This document shows positions 48,494 to 59,203 of a stretch of DNA of 64,000 nt, piece after piece (position 1 is the first letter of the stretch; each line of letters begins with the position of its first letter). The notes below the pieces were generated by a model. That model was given only the letters and a program-made list of their open reading frames with translations. It was not told the DNA's origin and ran no database searches. The stretch comes from Demequina zhanjiangensis (GTDB lineage: Bacteria > Actinomycetota > Actinomycetes > Actinomycetales > Demequinaceae). A program made the position numbers and the translations under genes. The stretch is taken from NCBI RefSeq assembly GCF_030418315.1, contig NZ_JAUHPV010000009.1, forward strand, positions 31,143 through 95,142, written 5' to 3'.

Positions 48494-49740
48494 TGGATCT
48501 GCTCCGATTCGCCACGGCCGGCTCGGTCGACGACGGCAAGTCGACCCTCATCGGGCGGCTCCTGTACGACTCCAAGTCGATCTTCGAGGACCAGCTCGAG
48601 TCCGTCGAGGCCGCCTCCAAGGCGCGCGGCAACGAGTACACGGACCTCGCGCTCCTGACAGATGGCCTGCGCGCCGAGCGCGAGCAGGGCATCACGATCG
48701 ACGTGGCGTACCGCTACTTCGCGACCCCTCGCCGCAAGTTCATCATCGCCGACACCCCGGGCCACGCGCAGTACACGCGCAACATGGTCACCGGTGCGTC
48801 CACCGCCGACCTCGCGATCATCCTCGTGGACGCTAGGAAGGGCCTGACCGAGCAGTCGCGCCGTCACGCCACCATCGCGTCGCTGCTGCGGGTCCCGCAC
48901 CTGGTGCTCGCGGTCAACAAGATGGACCTGGTCGACTTCTCGCAGGACGTGTTCGAGCAGATCTACAAGGAGTTCTCGGACTTCGCAGCGAAGCTGAACG
49001 TTCCCGACCTCACCGCGATCCCCCTCTCCGCGCTCGAGGGCGACAACGTGGTCGAGCGGTCGGCGCGCACCCCCTGGTACCAGGGCACCTCGCTCCTGCA
49101 TCACCTCGAGCACGTGCACATCGCCTCCGACCGCAACCTCCAGGACGTGCGCTTCCCCGTCCAGTACGTGGTCCGGCCCCAGCACTCGTCGGCGCGCGAC
49201 TACCGCGGTCTGGCCGGCACCGTCGCGTCGGGCGTGATGAAGGTGGGTGACGAGGTGCTGGCCCTGCCGAGCGGCCTCAGCTCGCGCATCAAGGCGATCG
49301 ACGGTCCCCACGGCTCCGTCACCGAGGCGTATCCGCCCATGGCGGTCACCGTGCGGCTCGAGGACGAGCTCGACATCTCTCGCGGCGATGTGCTGTGCCG
49401 TCCGGCCAACCACCCGCAGCCCACCCAGGACCTGGACCTGACCGTCTGCTGGATGGACGACCACCCGCTGGTCGTGGGCCAGAAGATCGGCGTGCTCCAC
49501 ACCACGCGGATGGCACGCGCGATCGTGAAGGACATCGCCTACGAGCTCGACGTCAACACCCTGCATCGCGAGCAGGGCATCCGCCAGCTGGGCCTCAACT
49601 CGATCGGCCGGGTCAAGCTGCGCGTCACGACGCCGCTCATGGTGGACGACTACGACGACAACCGCACCACCGGCGCGATGATCCTGATCGACGAGGCCAC
49701 CAACGGCACCGTCGGCGCGGGCGTGGTGAGGGCCATCTGA
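48493..49740 (+). CDS. cysN: Sulfate adenylyltransferase subunit 1 (GTPase)
   Basis: A 415-residue EF-Tu-like GTPase that drives APS formation. G1 is GSVDDGKST near the start, G3 DTPGHAQYTRNM, G4 NKMDLVDF; the effector region has REQGITIDVAYRYF. Domain II and III follow (FPVQYVVRPQHSSARDYRGL, VGQKIGVLHTTRMARAIVKD). It has no fused APS kinase; that enzyme is encoded separately two genes on. The ATG overlaps the cysD stop. Confidence 0.96.
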   Translation: MDLLRFATAGSVDDGKSTLIGRLLYDSKSIFEDQLESVEAASKARGNEYTDLALLTDGLRAEREQGITIDVAYRYFATPRRKFIIADTPGHAQYTRNMVTGASTADLAIILVDARKGLTEQSRRHATIASLLRVPHLVLAVNKMDLVDFSQDVFEQIYKEFSDFAAKLNVPDLTAIPLSALEGDNVVERSARTPWYQGTSLLHHLEHVHIASDRNLQDVRFPVQYVVRPQHSSARDYRGLAGTVASGVMKVGDEVLALPSGLSSRIKAIDGPHGSVTEAYPPMAVTVRLEDELDISRGDVLCRPANHPQPTQDLDLTVCWMDDHPLVVGQKIGVLHTTRMARAIVKDIAYELDVNTLHREQGIRQLGLNSIGRVKLRVTTPLMVDDYDDNRTTGAMILIDEATNGTVGAGVVRAI

Positions 49741-49742
49741 CC

Positions 49743-49793
49743 ATGGGCGCCATGACGGCATCGCGCCGTCGGCCGCACCCGGGACGACGCTGA
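49743..49793 (+). CDS. Possible 16-codon coupling ORF between cysN and the TSUP gene
   Basis: ATG 49743, two bases after the cysN stop, opens a 16-codon frame rich in Arg and Pro that ends with TGA overlapping the next ATG at 49793. It could carry ribosomes across the gap. No ribosome site of its own; weak evidence. Confidence 0.2.
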   Translation: MGAMTASRRRPHPGRR

Positions 49794-50758
49794 TGGACCT
49801 CTTCCTCGCGGCGCTCGTCGTCGGCGTGGTCGTCGGCCTCACCGGCATGGGCGGCGGCGCGCTCATGACCCCGATCCTCGTGCTCGGGTTCGGCGTCGCG
49901 CCTCTCACGGCGGTGTCGAGCGACATCATCGCCAGCACCTTCATGAAGCCGGTCGGCTCGTGGGTGCATATCCGGCGCGGGACCGTGAACTGGCGGCTGG
50001 TGAGGCTGCTGGTCTACGGCTCCGTTCCCTCAGCCTTCCTCGGCGTGCTGCTCGTCCAGTGGCTGAGCCCCGACGAGGCGCTTCAGGACGTCATCAAGCG
50101 GGCGCTCGGCGTCGCGCTCATCCTCGCGGCAGCAGGTCTCGGGGTGCGCGCGTACATGCGCCTCAGGGAGCGCGCCGCGGTCCGCGACGGTTCTGCGGAG
50201 CCGCTGCCCACGGAGCGACCGGACCCGGAGCCGCGCGTGGTCGCGACCATCCTGGTCGGAGTGTTCGGCGGGCTGATCGTGGGCCTCACGTCGGTCGGCT
50301 CAGGCTCCCTCATGATCATCGCCCTCATGGCGCTCTACCCGACGCTGCGCGCCTCGCAGCTGGTGGGAACCGACCTGGTGCAGGCGGTGCCGCTCGTGCT
50401 GGCCGCGTCGGCGGGTCATCTCCTGTTCGGGGACGTCGACTGGGGGGTGGCGCTTCCCGTGATCCTCGGCTCCGTTCCGGGTGCGTTCCTCGGCGCGCAG
50501 ATCTCGTCCCGCGTGGGCGGCGCACCTGTGCGACGCGCGCTCGCCTTCGTGCTCTTCGGCTCGGGACTCGCGATGATGGGAGTGCCGACCGGCGCGGTGC
50601 TCGTGTGCGTGCTCTCGGCGATGGCGCTCACGCCCGTCGTCTGGGTGGTGCTGCGCTACCGCCATGGATTCACGCCGTTCTGGTGGCAGGAACGGCGCTC
50701 CGGGCGGGAGGACGTGCCCGCAGTCGCGACCGAGCCGACCGAGAAGGAGGACCCGTGA
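49793..50758 (+). CDS. TSUP (TauE/SafE) family sulfite/organosulfonate transporter-like protein
   Basis: A 321-residue membrane protein with eight or nine helices. The family repeats are visible: VVGVVVGLTGMGGGALMTPI with VLGFGVAPLTAVSSDIIAST in the first half, and GVFGGLIVGLTSVGSGSLMI with YPTLRASQLVGTDLVQAVPL in the second. TSUP members export or import sulfite, sulfonates or sulfate-related anions; its place between cysN and the APS kinase points to a sulfur oxyanion. The cytoplasmic C-terminus ends just before the kinase gene, which overlaps it. Confidence 0.88.
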   Translation: MDLFLAALVVGVVVGLTGMGGGALMTPILVLGFGVAPLTAVSSDIIASTFMKPVGSWVHIRRGTVNWRLVRLLVYGSVPSAFLGVLLVQWLSPDEALQDVIKRALGVALILAAAGLGVRAYMRLRERAAVRDGSAEPLPTERPDPEPRVVATILVGVFGGLIVGLTSVGSGSLMIIALMALYPTLRASQLVGTDLVQAVPLVLAASAGHLLFGDVDWGVALPVILGSVPGAFLGAQISSRVGGAPVRRALAFVLFGSGLAMMGVPTGAVLVCVLSAMALTPVVWVVLRYRHGFTPFWWQERRSGREDVPAVATEPTEKEDP

Positions 50759-51873
50759 CCGAGCATCGGCTCACACCGCTCGAGCATCACGACCTCGAGC
50801 TGATGGTCGCGGGCGTCCTGCCCGCTCGGTTCGCGCTCCCCGAGTCCGCAGGCGACGCGCCGGTCGCGTCGCTGCGTCTCCCCGTCGGCTATGCCGGCGC
50901 CGTGGTGACCCTGCTCGACCGCGAGGCGACGCCCGTCGCGGTCGTCGACGTGGAAAGGACCGCGACCGGCGACGAGGGCGTCTGGGTGGCTGGAGAGGTC
51001 ACGATGCTCCGTCCCCTCGCGACCTTCGACTTCGCCGACCTGCGGCCCGCCGACTCCGCCCCCGTCGTCGGCGCTCCGACGCTCCTCATCGGGGACAGCG
51101 CGTCCCTCCCCGAGGGAACCGGCCCGATCGTCGTGGTCGACCACGGCGACCCACGAGCGCTCGCCGATGCGGTCGCTCGCGTTCGGGCTGCAGGACGCGA
51201 GGTGCGTGTGCTTCCGGAGCCCTCGTTCGTCTCTGTGACAGGCGACGACCGGAACCTGTTGATCGGGCGGCTCGCCAGCGCCGCCTTCGGAGAGCTCAGC
51301 ACCGTCGTGGTCTCGGAGCATCGCAAGGGAGATGGCCTCGTGGTCCTGCTCACCGGGCTGTCCGGGTCAGGAAAGTCCACGATCGCGAAGGAGCTCGCGC
51401 AGCTGCTGCGCCGGAGCACCGTTCAGCACGTCACGCTTCTCGACGGCGACGAGGTGAGGGCGATGCTCTCGAAGGGGCTCGGCTTCACACGCGAGGACAG
51501 GCTGCTGAACGTCCAGCGCATCGGCTGGGTCGCGGCCCTCATCGCGGAGCATGGCGGGGTCGCGATCGCCGCGCCGATCGCGCCCTACGCCGAGATGCGC
51601 GCGGAGATGCGGGAGCGCGTGGAGAAGGTGGGACGCTTCGTGCTCGTCCATGTCGCCACCCCGCTCGAGGTGTGCGAGGCCCGCGACCGCAAGGGCCTCT
51701 ATGCGAAGGCACGCGCGGGCGAGATCGCGAACTTCACGGGGATCTCCGACCCGTACGACGAGCCGACCGACGCGGACGTCGTCATCACCGAGGACCAGTC
51801 GCCTCACGACGCGGCGCTCACGATCCTCGCCGCGCTGTCCGTCGTCGCACCCCTGCCGAGCGCATCCTCCTAG
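50755..51873 (+). CDS. cysC: Adenylyl-sulfate kinase with an N-terminal ATP-sulfurylase-like domain
   Basis: A 372-residue protein. The C-terminal ~180 residues are an APS kinase: P-loop GLSGSGKST (201-209), LLDGDEVRAMLSKGLGFTRE, IAAPIAPYAEMRAEMRERVE and YAKARAGEIANFTGISDPYD. It makes PAPS from APS. The first ~190 residues (LTPLEHHDLELMVAGVLPAR) resemble the N-terminal PUA-like part of ATP sulfurylase but the sulfurylase catalytic motif is missing, so the domain is probably regulatory. GAAGGAGGACCC precedes the GTG at 50755, which overlaps the TSUP stop. Confidence 0.9.
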   Translation: MTEHRLTPLEHHDLELMVAGVLPARFALPESAGDAPVASLRLPVGYAGAVVTLLDREATPVAVVDVERTATGDEGVWVAGEVTMLRPLATFDFADLRPADSAPVVGAPTLLIGDSASLPEGTGPIVVVDHGDPRALADAVARVRAAGREVRVLPEPSFVSVTGDDRNLLIGRLASAAFGELSTVVVSEHRKGDGLVVLLTGLSGSGKSTIAKELAQLLRRSTVQHVTLLDGDEVRAMLSKGLGFTREDRLLNVQRIGWVAALIAEHGGVAIAAPIAPYAEMRAEMRERVEKVGRFVLVHVATPLEVCEARDRKGLYAKARAGEIANFTGISDPYDEPTDADVVITEDQSPHDAALTILAALSVVAPLPSASS

Positions 51874-51960
51874 ACGCGTCGACCCACGCGCGTCCGCGTA
51901 GCCGCGAACCTGCCTCCGGGTGCCGCTCGCCCGGTCCGCGAACCGGTTAGTCTCGAAGGC

Positions 51961-52647
51961 ATGGCGGCCACCGAGACCTTCGCGGACAGGCTTCCCCCCG
52001 CGCTCGCAGTGAAGGGGCGGATGCCCGTCGTCATCAACAGCTTCGGGCGCTCAGGATCGACCGTGCTGTTCCGTGCGGTCTCCGAGTCCCACCTGCGGCC
52101 CTGGGCACGCACCCCAGCCCGCGTGCAGACGATGCGTGCGAACGCGTGGGACCTCTCCAAGGATCCTCTCGAGCCTCGCATGGTCTACAAGAGCCACGAT
52201 CTGCCGCGCGACGAGATGGCCGGGCGGGCCAAGGTCGTGTACGTGTTCGGAGACCCCATCGCGGCCACACGGTCGGCGATCATGAAGGGCCAGAGCGAAC
52301 CGCCTCGCTGGTTCGAGGCTCACTGCGCGCACCTGCACCAGCCCCTGGTGGAACCGGAGGCGCTCTACGAGACGGACGCGCTGAAGATCGGCGCCCATCT
52401 GCGGGCGTGGCTCGACGCGACCGCGCAGGACGTGGCCTTCGTCAGGTACGAAAGGCTCTGGGAGCGCATCGACGATGTGTCCAGCTTCCTCGGCTTCCGC
52501 GTGACCCTTCCCGAGTACAGGGCCAGGAGCGCGTCGGCCGAGGCCCCGCCAGACATCATGGTGCAGGCCTACGCGGAGGCGACCGCCCTGGTCGACGCGC
52601 TGCCGGACTTCGTGGTGAGCCGCCCGGGCTCCTCCGTCTCGGCCTAG
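51961..52647 (+). CDS. P-loop sulfotransferase-like protein
   Basis: A 228-residue protein with a 5'-PAPS-binding-type P-loop (VVINSFGRSGSTVLFRAVSE, residues ~24-40) and a downstream segment KVVYVFGDPIAATRSAIMKG that matches the 3'-phosphate loop of sulfotransferases (Arg, Ser). WERIDDVSSFLGFRVTLPEY is the usual late helix. It follows the PAPS-forming genes by 87 bases on the same strand with its own TAGTCT (51948-51953) seven bases before the ATG. Probably transfers sulfate from PAPS to a glycan, lipid or metabolite; acceptor unknown. Confidence 0.7.
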   Translation: MAATETFADRLPPALAVKGRMPVVINSFGRSGSTVLFRAVSESHLRPWARTPARVQTMRANAWDLSKDPLEPRMVYKSHDLPRDEMAGRAKVVYVFGDPIAATRSAIMKGQSEPPRWFEAHCAHLHQPLVEPEALYETDALKIGAHLRAWLDATAQDVAFVRYERLWERIDDVSSFLGFRVTLPEYRARSASAEAPPDIMVQAYAEATALVDALPDFVVSRPGSSVSA

Positions 52648-52654
52648 CCCGCGC

Positions 52655-54905
<2,251 letters not shown>

Positions 54906-55002
54906 GGCGCGAACGTACCAGCGTCCGGTCCGCGTCGCGGGGTGGAGCGAGATCCAGCAGCGGGTCTCGCATCCGCCGCTGACGTTCTCTAGGCTCGGGG
55001 TC

Positions 55003-56406
55003 ATGACCAATGCAGCAGGCCTTGTCGCCGCCCAGCAGAAGATGAAGGAGGCCGGCGTCAGCCAGGCCGCCATCGACGTGTTCACGCACTACTACGGGGA
55101 GCTGGAGGCCGGCGCGACCGGCCTGATCCTCGAGGAGACCATCGAGCCCCTCACGGCACCGGCGAGGCTCGAGGACGTCACGGTGTCCGAGGAGGAGGCG
55201 CGCGAGGCGCTCGCGAAGACCGCGATCATCAAGCTCAACGGCGGCCTGGGCACCTCGATGGGCATGGATCGCGCGAAGTCGCTGCTGCCTGTCCGCGACG
55301 GCAAGAGCTTCCTCGACCTGATCGTGGGCCAGGTGCAGAAGGCGCGCGAAGCGTCGGGCGCGGACCTGCCGCTCGTGCTGATGAACAGCTTCCGTACGAG
55401 CGACGACTCGCTCGCCGAGCTGTCGAAGCATGAGGGTCTCGAGGTGGATGGCCTGCCTCTCGAGTTCCTGCAGAACAAGGAGCCGAAGCTCCTGGTGGAT
55501 GGCCTGACGCCGGCGGAGTGGCCGCAGGATCCTGAGCTGGAGTGGTGCCCGCCGGGCCATGGCGACATCTACACGGCGATCCTCGCGTCGGGCACGCTGG
55601 ACGCCCTGCTTGATGCCGGGTTCCGCTACGCGTGCGTCTCCAACTCCGACAACCTGGGCGCGGTGCCGAGCGCGCAGATCGCCGGCTGGTTCGCCCAGTC
55701 GGGTGCCCCGTATGCGGCCGAGCTGTGCACGCGCACGGCGATGGACCGCAAGGGTGGCCACCTGGCCGTCCGGAAGGCCGACGGCCAGCTGATCTTGCGC
55801 GACACCGCGCAGACGGCCGAGGACGAGATGCACTTCTTCACGGACGAGTTCCACCACCCGTTCTTCCACACGAACAACCTGTGGTGGGACCTGGAGAAGC
55901 TGAAGGCGGCGCTGACCGAGCGCGGCGCCGTGCTCGGCCTGCCCCTGATCCGCAACAAGAAGAACGTGGACCCCACGGACAAGGAGTCGCCGGAGGTCTT
56001 CCAGATCGAGACCGCCATGGGCGCTGCGATCGAGGTGTTCGAGGGCGCGACCGCGATCGTCGTGGGCCGCGACCGGTTCCTGCCGGTGAAGACCACGAAC
56101 GAGCTGCTGCTGCTCCGTTCGGACGCGTACACGCTCGCGGACGACGGTGCCCTGCGGCTGGCGGTGAAGAAGGCGCCGATGATCGACCTGGACAGCGACT
56201 TCTACAAGACGGTCGAGGACTTCGACAGGCGCTTCCCCTATGGCGTGCCGTCGCTCAAGGAAGCGTCGTCGCTCACCGTGTACGGCGACTGGACCTTCGG
56301 CAAGAACGTCACGGTCATCGGCACCGTGGTGCTCGAGGACGACAACGGCGAGCCGAACCGCGTGCCTGACAACACCGTCCTGGAGGGCGGCTTCCTCGAG
56401 GGCTGA
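55003..56406 (+). CDS. UTP--glucose-1-phosphate uridylyltransferase (eukaryotic-type UGPase)
   Basis: A 467-residue enzyme that makes UDP-glucose. The UDPGP family motif is clear: IIKLNGGLGTSMGMDRAKSL, VLMNSFRTSDDSL, WCPPGHGDIYTAILASGTLD, VSNSDNLGAVPSAQIAGWFA, FHTNNLWWDLEKLKAALTER and TTNELLLLRSDAYTLADDG. It is the animal/plant type rather than GalU, as found in some actinobacteria. TAGGCT (54990-54995) lies seven bases before the ATG, so the message is probably leaderless. UDP-glucose feeds glycan and trehalose synthesis, and indirectly glf. Confidence 0.93.
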   Translation: MTNAAGLVAAQQKMKEAGVSQAAIDVFTHYYGELEAGATGLILEETIEPLTAPARLEDVTVSEEEAREALAKTAIIKLNGGLGTSMGMDRAKSLLPVRDGKSFLDLIVGQVQKAREASGADLPLVLMNSFRTSDDSLAELSKHEGLEVDGLPLEFLQNKEPKLLVDGLTPAEWPQDPELEWCPPGHGDIYTAILASGTLDALLDAGFRYACVSNSDNLGAVPSAQIAGWFAQSGAPYAAELCTRTAMDRKGGHLAVRKADGQLILRDTAQTAEDEMHFFTDEFHHPFFHTNNLWWDLEKLKAALTERGAVLGLPLIRNKKNVDPTDKESPEVFQIETAMGAAIEVFEGATAIVVGRDRFLPVKTTNELLLLRSDAYTLADDGALRLAVKKAPMIDLDSDFYKTVEDFDRRFPYGVPSLKEASSLTVYGDWTFGKNVTVIGTVVLEDDNGEPNRVPDNTVLEGGFLEG

Positions 56407-56415
56407 CCCCACGCG

Positions 56416-56453
56416 AGACGGGCCCCGGCGATGCGCATCGTCGGGGCCCGTCT
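56416..56453 (+). terminator. Terminator after the UDP-glucose pyrophosphorylase gene
   Basis: AGACGGGCCCCG (56416-56427) pairs perfectly with CGGGGCCCGTCT (56442-56453); the loop itself is the palindrome CGATGCGCATCG (56429-56440). Confidence 0.85.
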
Positions 56454-56502
56454 CCGTCCGGGCGGCAATCTGCGCGAAAAGTCCGCGTGAGACGATCGAC
56501 GC

Positions 56503-57798
56503 GTGCTGACACTCACGGGAGCCCACCGCATCGTCGTCGACGCCGCCACCGAGCGTGAAGGCGACCTCCACCTGGTCGGCGGCAGCGTCGCCACCTCCGC
56601 GCCCGAGGAACGAGCGGTCGAGACGCTCGACGTCTCGGGCTGCGTGGTCACGCCGGGGCTCGTGAACGCGCACCACCACCTGCTGCAGAGCGCGTTCCGC
56701 ACGCTCCCAGGCACCAGGGGCGTGCCGATGGCGCAGTGGCTTCAGGTGATGGCGGCGGCGTACGCCGCCCGCGGGATCGACCCCGAGCTCGCGCATCTGG
56801 CCGCGAGCGTCGGCGTCGCCGAGGGCCTCCTGAGCGGAGTCACGACCGTGGCCGACCACCACCTCACCTGGCCCGCAGGCGCCGACTACGTGGGCATCGC
56901 CCGCGCCACGGCCGAGGCGGCATCGTCCCTCGGTGGCAGGGTCGCGTTCGTGCGCGGCTCCGCCCGCGACGACCCTGAGTCGGCTGCCGAATCGGCAGCG
57001 GCCATCATCGAGGCCATGGTTCCCGGCGCGGCGGGCGGGGTCTCCAAGGACGGCATGCTGCAGGTGGCCGTGGGCCCTGCAGGGGTGCACTCGGACTCCG
57101 AGCAGACATTCAGGCTGATAAGCGAGGTCGCGGCCCGGTACGGGGTGCGGCGCAGGACACAGGCGAACGAGCAGGTGGATGTCGCGATCGCCGCCGAGCG
57201 CTATGGTCGCCGCCCGCTGGACCTGCTGGAGGAGTGGGGCTGGCTCGCTCCCGACGTGACGCTCGCGCACCTGTGCGGCGTCACCGAGGCGGAGATCGCC
57301 CGGCTCGCGGAAGCCGGCATCACCGCGACCCATGCTCCGGGCTGCGACCTGCCGATGGGCTGGGGAGTCGCGCCCGTCGGTGCGCTGCTCGACGCAGGCA
57401 TCACCGTGGGACTGGGCACGTCGGGTGGAGGCTCGAACGACGCGGGGCACCTGCTGGCCGACGCGCGGCTGGCCATGCAGGTCTCCCCTCTGGCGGGGCG
57501 AGGGCTCACGGCGCGCGAGACGCTGCGGCTCGCGACAGAGGGAAGCGCGACCGGCCTGGGACGCTCGGAGCTCGGCCATCTGCGGCCCGGCGCCGCGGCC
57601 GACGTGTGCGTGTGGGACGTCTCCGGCGTGGCCGATGCAGGGGTCGCGGACCCGGTCGCGGGCCTGCTGTGGGCGTCGCCGGGGCGCCGCCCGAGGCACG
57701 TGATCGTGGGCGGCCGCGTCGTGGTGCGGGACTACGCGCTGGTGTCGGGTGACGAGCGGCAGATCGTGGAGGCTCTCGCGCGGCGGCTCGCAGCGTGA
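56503..57798 (+). CDS. Amidohydrolase (8-oxoguanine deaminase-like) lacking two metal ligands
   Basis: A 431-residue TIM-barrel amidohydrolase of the guanine/8-oxoguanine deaminase type. VVTPGLVNAHHHLLQSAFRT has the HxH pair (His57, His59), and LAHLCGVTEAE (His256) and ATHAPGCDLPMGWGVAPVGA are as expected. However, the usual ligand His after strand 5 is Gln220 (in RRTQANEQ) and the strand-8 Asp is Ser307 (in GLGTSGGGSND). Two of the conserved metal positions are thus changed, so it may be inactive, use another metal set or have a new role. The Nudix gene overlaps its stop. GTG start at 56503; GACGAT lies six bases upstream. Confidence 0.82.
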   Translation: MLTLTGAHRIVVDAATEREGDLHLVGGSVATSAPEERAVETLDVSGCVVTPGLVNAHHHLLQSAFRTLPGTRGVPMAQWLQVMAAAYAARGIDPELAHLAASVGVAEGLLSGVTTVADHHLTWPAGADYVGIARATAEAASSLGGRVAFVRGSARDDPESAAESAAAIIEAMVPGAAGGVSKDGMLQVAVGPAGVHSDSEQTFRLISEVAARYGVRRRTQANEQVDVAIAAERYGRRPLDLLEEWGWLAPDVTLAHLCGVTEAEIARLAEAGITATHAPGCDLPMGWGVAPVGALLDAGITVGLGTSGGGSNDAGHLLADARLAMQVSPLAGRGLTARETLRLATEGSATGLGRSELGHLRPGAAADVCVWDVSGVADAGVADPVAGLLWASPGRRPRHVIVGGRVVVRDYALVSGDERQIVEALARRLAA

Positions 57799-58259
57799 GT
57801 GACGGCGGCGAGGACGGCGCCTCCTACGTCGCCAGGCTGCGCGCGGCGGTGGGCACCGCGCCGCTGTGGCTGTCGTCGGTGACCGCGGTCGTCCTGGACT
57901 CGGCCGGGTCGCGGACGCTCCTCGTGCGGCGTGACCTCACCGGGCTCTGGGCCCCTCCTGCCGCAGTGCTGGGGCCGGGGGCGGTGCCGGCGAGGGTGGC
58001 CGCCGAGGCCGTGCACGAGGACGCGGGCGCGCAGGCCGAGGCGGAGGCGATCGTCGGAGTGCAGGCGACGCGCGAGATCACCTACGCGGACGGCTCACGC
58101 GCGTCGTACGTGAACCTCGTGATGAGGATGCGTAGCAGGGACGACGCTCACTCGGCCCACGCACGCTGGTTCCCTGTCGACAGCCTCCCCGAGCGCATGG
58201 GTGCCGATCACCGCGAGCGCGTCGCGATGGCCGTGGCACCTCCCGAGCGGATCGTCTAG
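57795..58259 (+). CDS. NUDIX-fold protein with a degenerate Nudix box
   Basis: A 154-residue protein with Nudix strands (SSVTAVVLDSAGSRTLLVRR) and the fold's late segment (ARWFPVDSLPERM). The catalytic box is poor: GPGAVPARVAAEAVHEDAGA keeps HEDAG but lacks the first Glu, and the REUxEE core reads AEAVHED. Hydrolysis of a nucleoside diphosphate derivative is therefore doubtful; it may be a binding or regulatory protein. GTGA overlap with the amidohydrolase gene implies a joint function. Its stop (TAG) overlaps the convergent reductase stop by four bases. Confidence 0.7.
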   Translation: MSDGGEDGASYVARLRAAVGTAPLWLSSVTAVVLDSAGSRTLLVRRDLTGLWAPPAAVLGPGAVPARVAAEAVHEDAGAQAEAEAIVGVQATREITYADGSRASYVNLVMRMRSRDDAHSAHARWFPVDSLPERMGADHRERVAMAVAPPERIV

Positions 58260-59203
58260 AGCTCGAGGACGAGCCGCGGGCACGAGGCCCGGGAGACGCA
58301 GATCATCATGCGGTCGTTCATGTCCTGCTCGGCGGGGCTGAGGATCGAGTCGCGATGATCCACCTCTCCCTCCATCACCGGCGTCTCGCAGGTGCCGCAC
58401 GTGCCCTCGCGGCATGAGGAGAGAACGAACACTCCCGCGGACTCGACGGCGTCGAGCACCGAGGTGTCGGGGTCCACCGTGACGGTGGTGCCGCTGATCG
58501 CGAGCTCGACCTCGAACGACTCGTGGAGCACCGGCTCGCCCACCTCGCGCGCCTCAAAACGCTCCACGTGGAGCGCCTCGGGGGCCCAGGTCCGCGCGGC
58601 CTGATCGAGCGCGTCGAGCATCCGCTGCGGTCCGCAGGCGAAGACCAGCTCGCCCGGTGCGGGGAAGAGCGCGTCGATGTCGAGCCGAGCGCCCTCGTCG
58701 GCAGCGTGCACACGCACCTTCGCGCCGTGGGTCTCGAGCTCGGGAAGGAACGCCATGGTCTCGCGGGAACGTCCCGCGTAGTCGAGCGTCCATCGCGCTC
58801 CCGCGGCGTCGGCGGCCGCGATCATCGGCAGCAGCGGCGTGATGCCGATGCCGCCGGCGAGGAAGCGGTAGCGGGGCGCGGCCGCGAGTGCGAAGTGGTT
58901 CCAGGGTCCGCGGACCTGGATCCGCGCGCCTTCGTGGAGGTTCTCGTGGATCCAGTGCGAGCCTCCCCTGCCGTCGTCCTCACGCAGGACCGCGATGGTC
59001 CAGGTCTCGGAGGTGGAGGCATCGCCGCAGAGGGAGTACTGACGCTCTGTACCGTCGGGGAGCACGACATCGAGGTGGGCGCCTGGCGCCCATGCGCCGA
59101 GGGGGCTGCCATCGGCCGCGGCGAGCTCGAAGGCGTCGACCTCGGAGGCGAGTCGGCGGCGGGCGACGACGACGGCGTCGCGAAGTGGCGGGGGCACTGT
59201 CAC
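58256..59203 (-). CDS. FAD/NAD(P) reductase with C-terminal 2Fe-2S ferredoxin domain (phthalate dioxygenase reductase type)
   Basis: A 315-residue class IA oxygenase reductase. The flavin motif RQYSLCGDASTSETWTIAVL, pyridine-nucleotide motif FLAGGIGITPLLPMIAAADA and LVFACGPQRMLDALDQAA are followed by a 2Fe-2S domain with CREGTCGTC and a final Cys in MMICVSRA. It passes electrons to a Rieske-type oxygenase or similar partner, which is not in the window. RBS GGAGGACTC before the GTG at 59203; the start overlaps the XRE-cupin stop (GTGA), so these two are coupled. Confidence 0.9.
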   Translation of the reverse strand: MTVPPPLRDAVVVARRRLASEVDAFELAAADGSPLGAWAPGAHLDVVLPDGTERQYSLCGDASTSETWTIAVLREDDGRGGSHWIHENLHEGARIQVRGPWNHFALAAAPRYRFLAGGIGITPLLPMIAAADAAGARWTLDYAGRSRETMAFLPELETHGAKVRVHAADEGARLDIDALFPAPGELVFACGPQRMLDALDQAARTWAPEALHVERFEAREVGEPVLHESFEVELAISGTTVTVDPDTSVLDAVESAGVFVLSSCREGTCGTCETPVMEGEVDHRDSILSPAEQDMNDRMMICVSRASCPRLVLEL

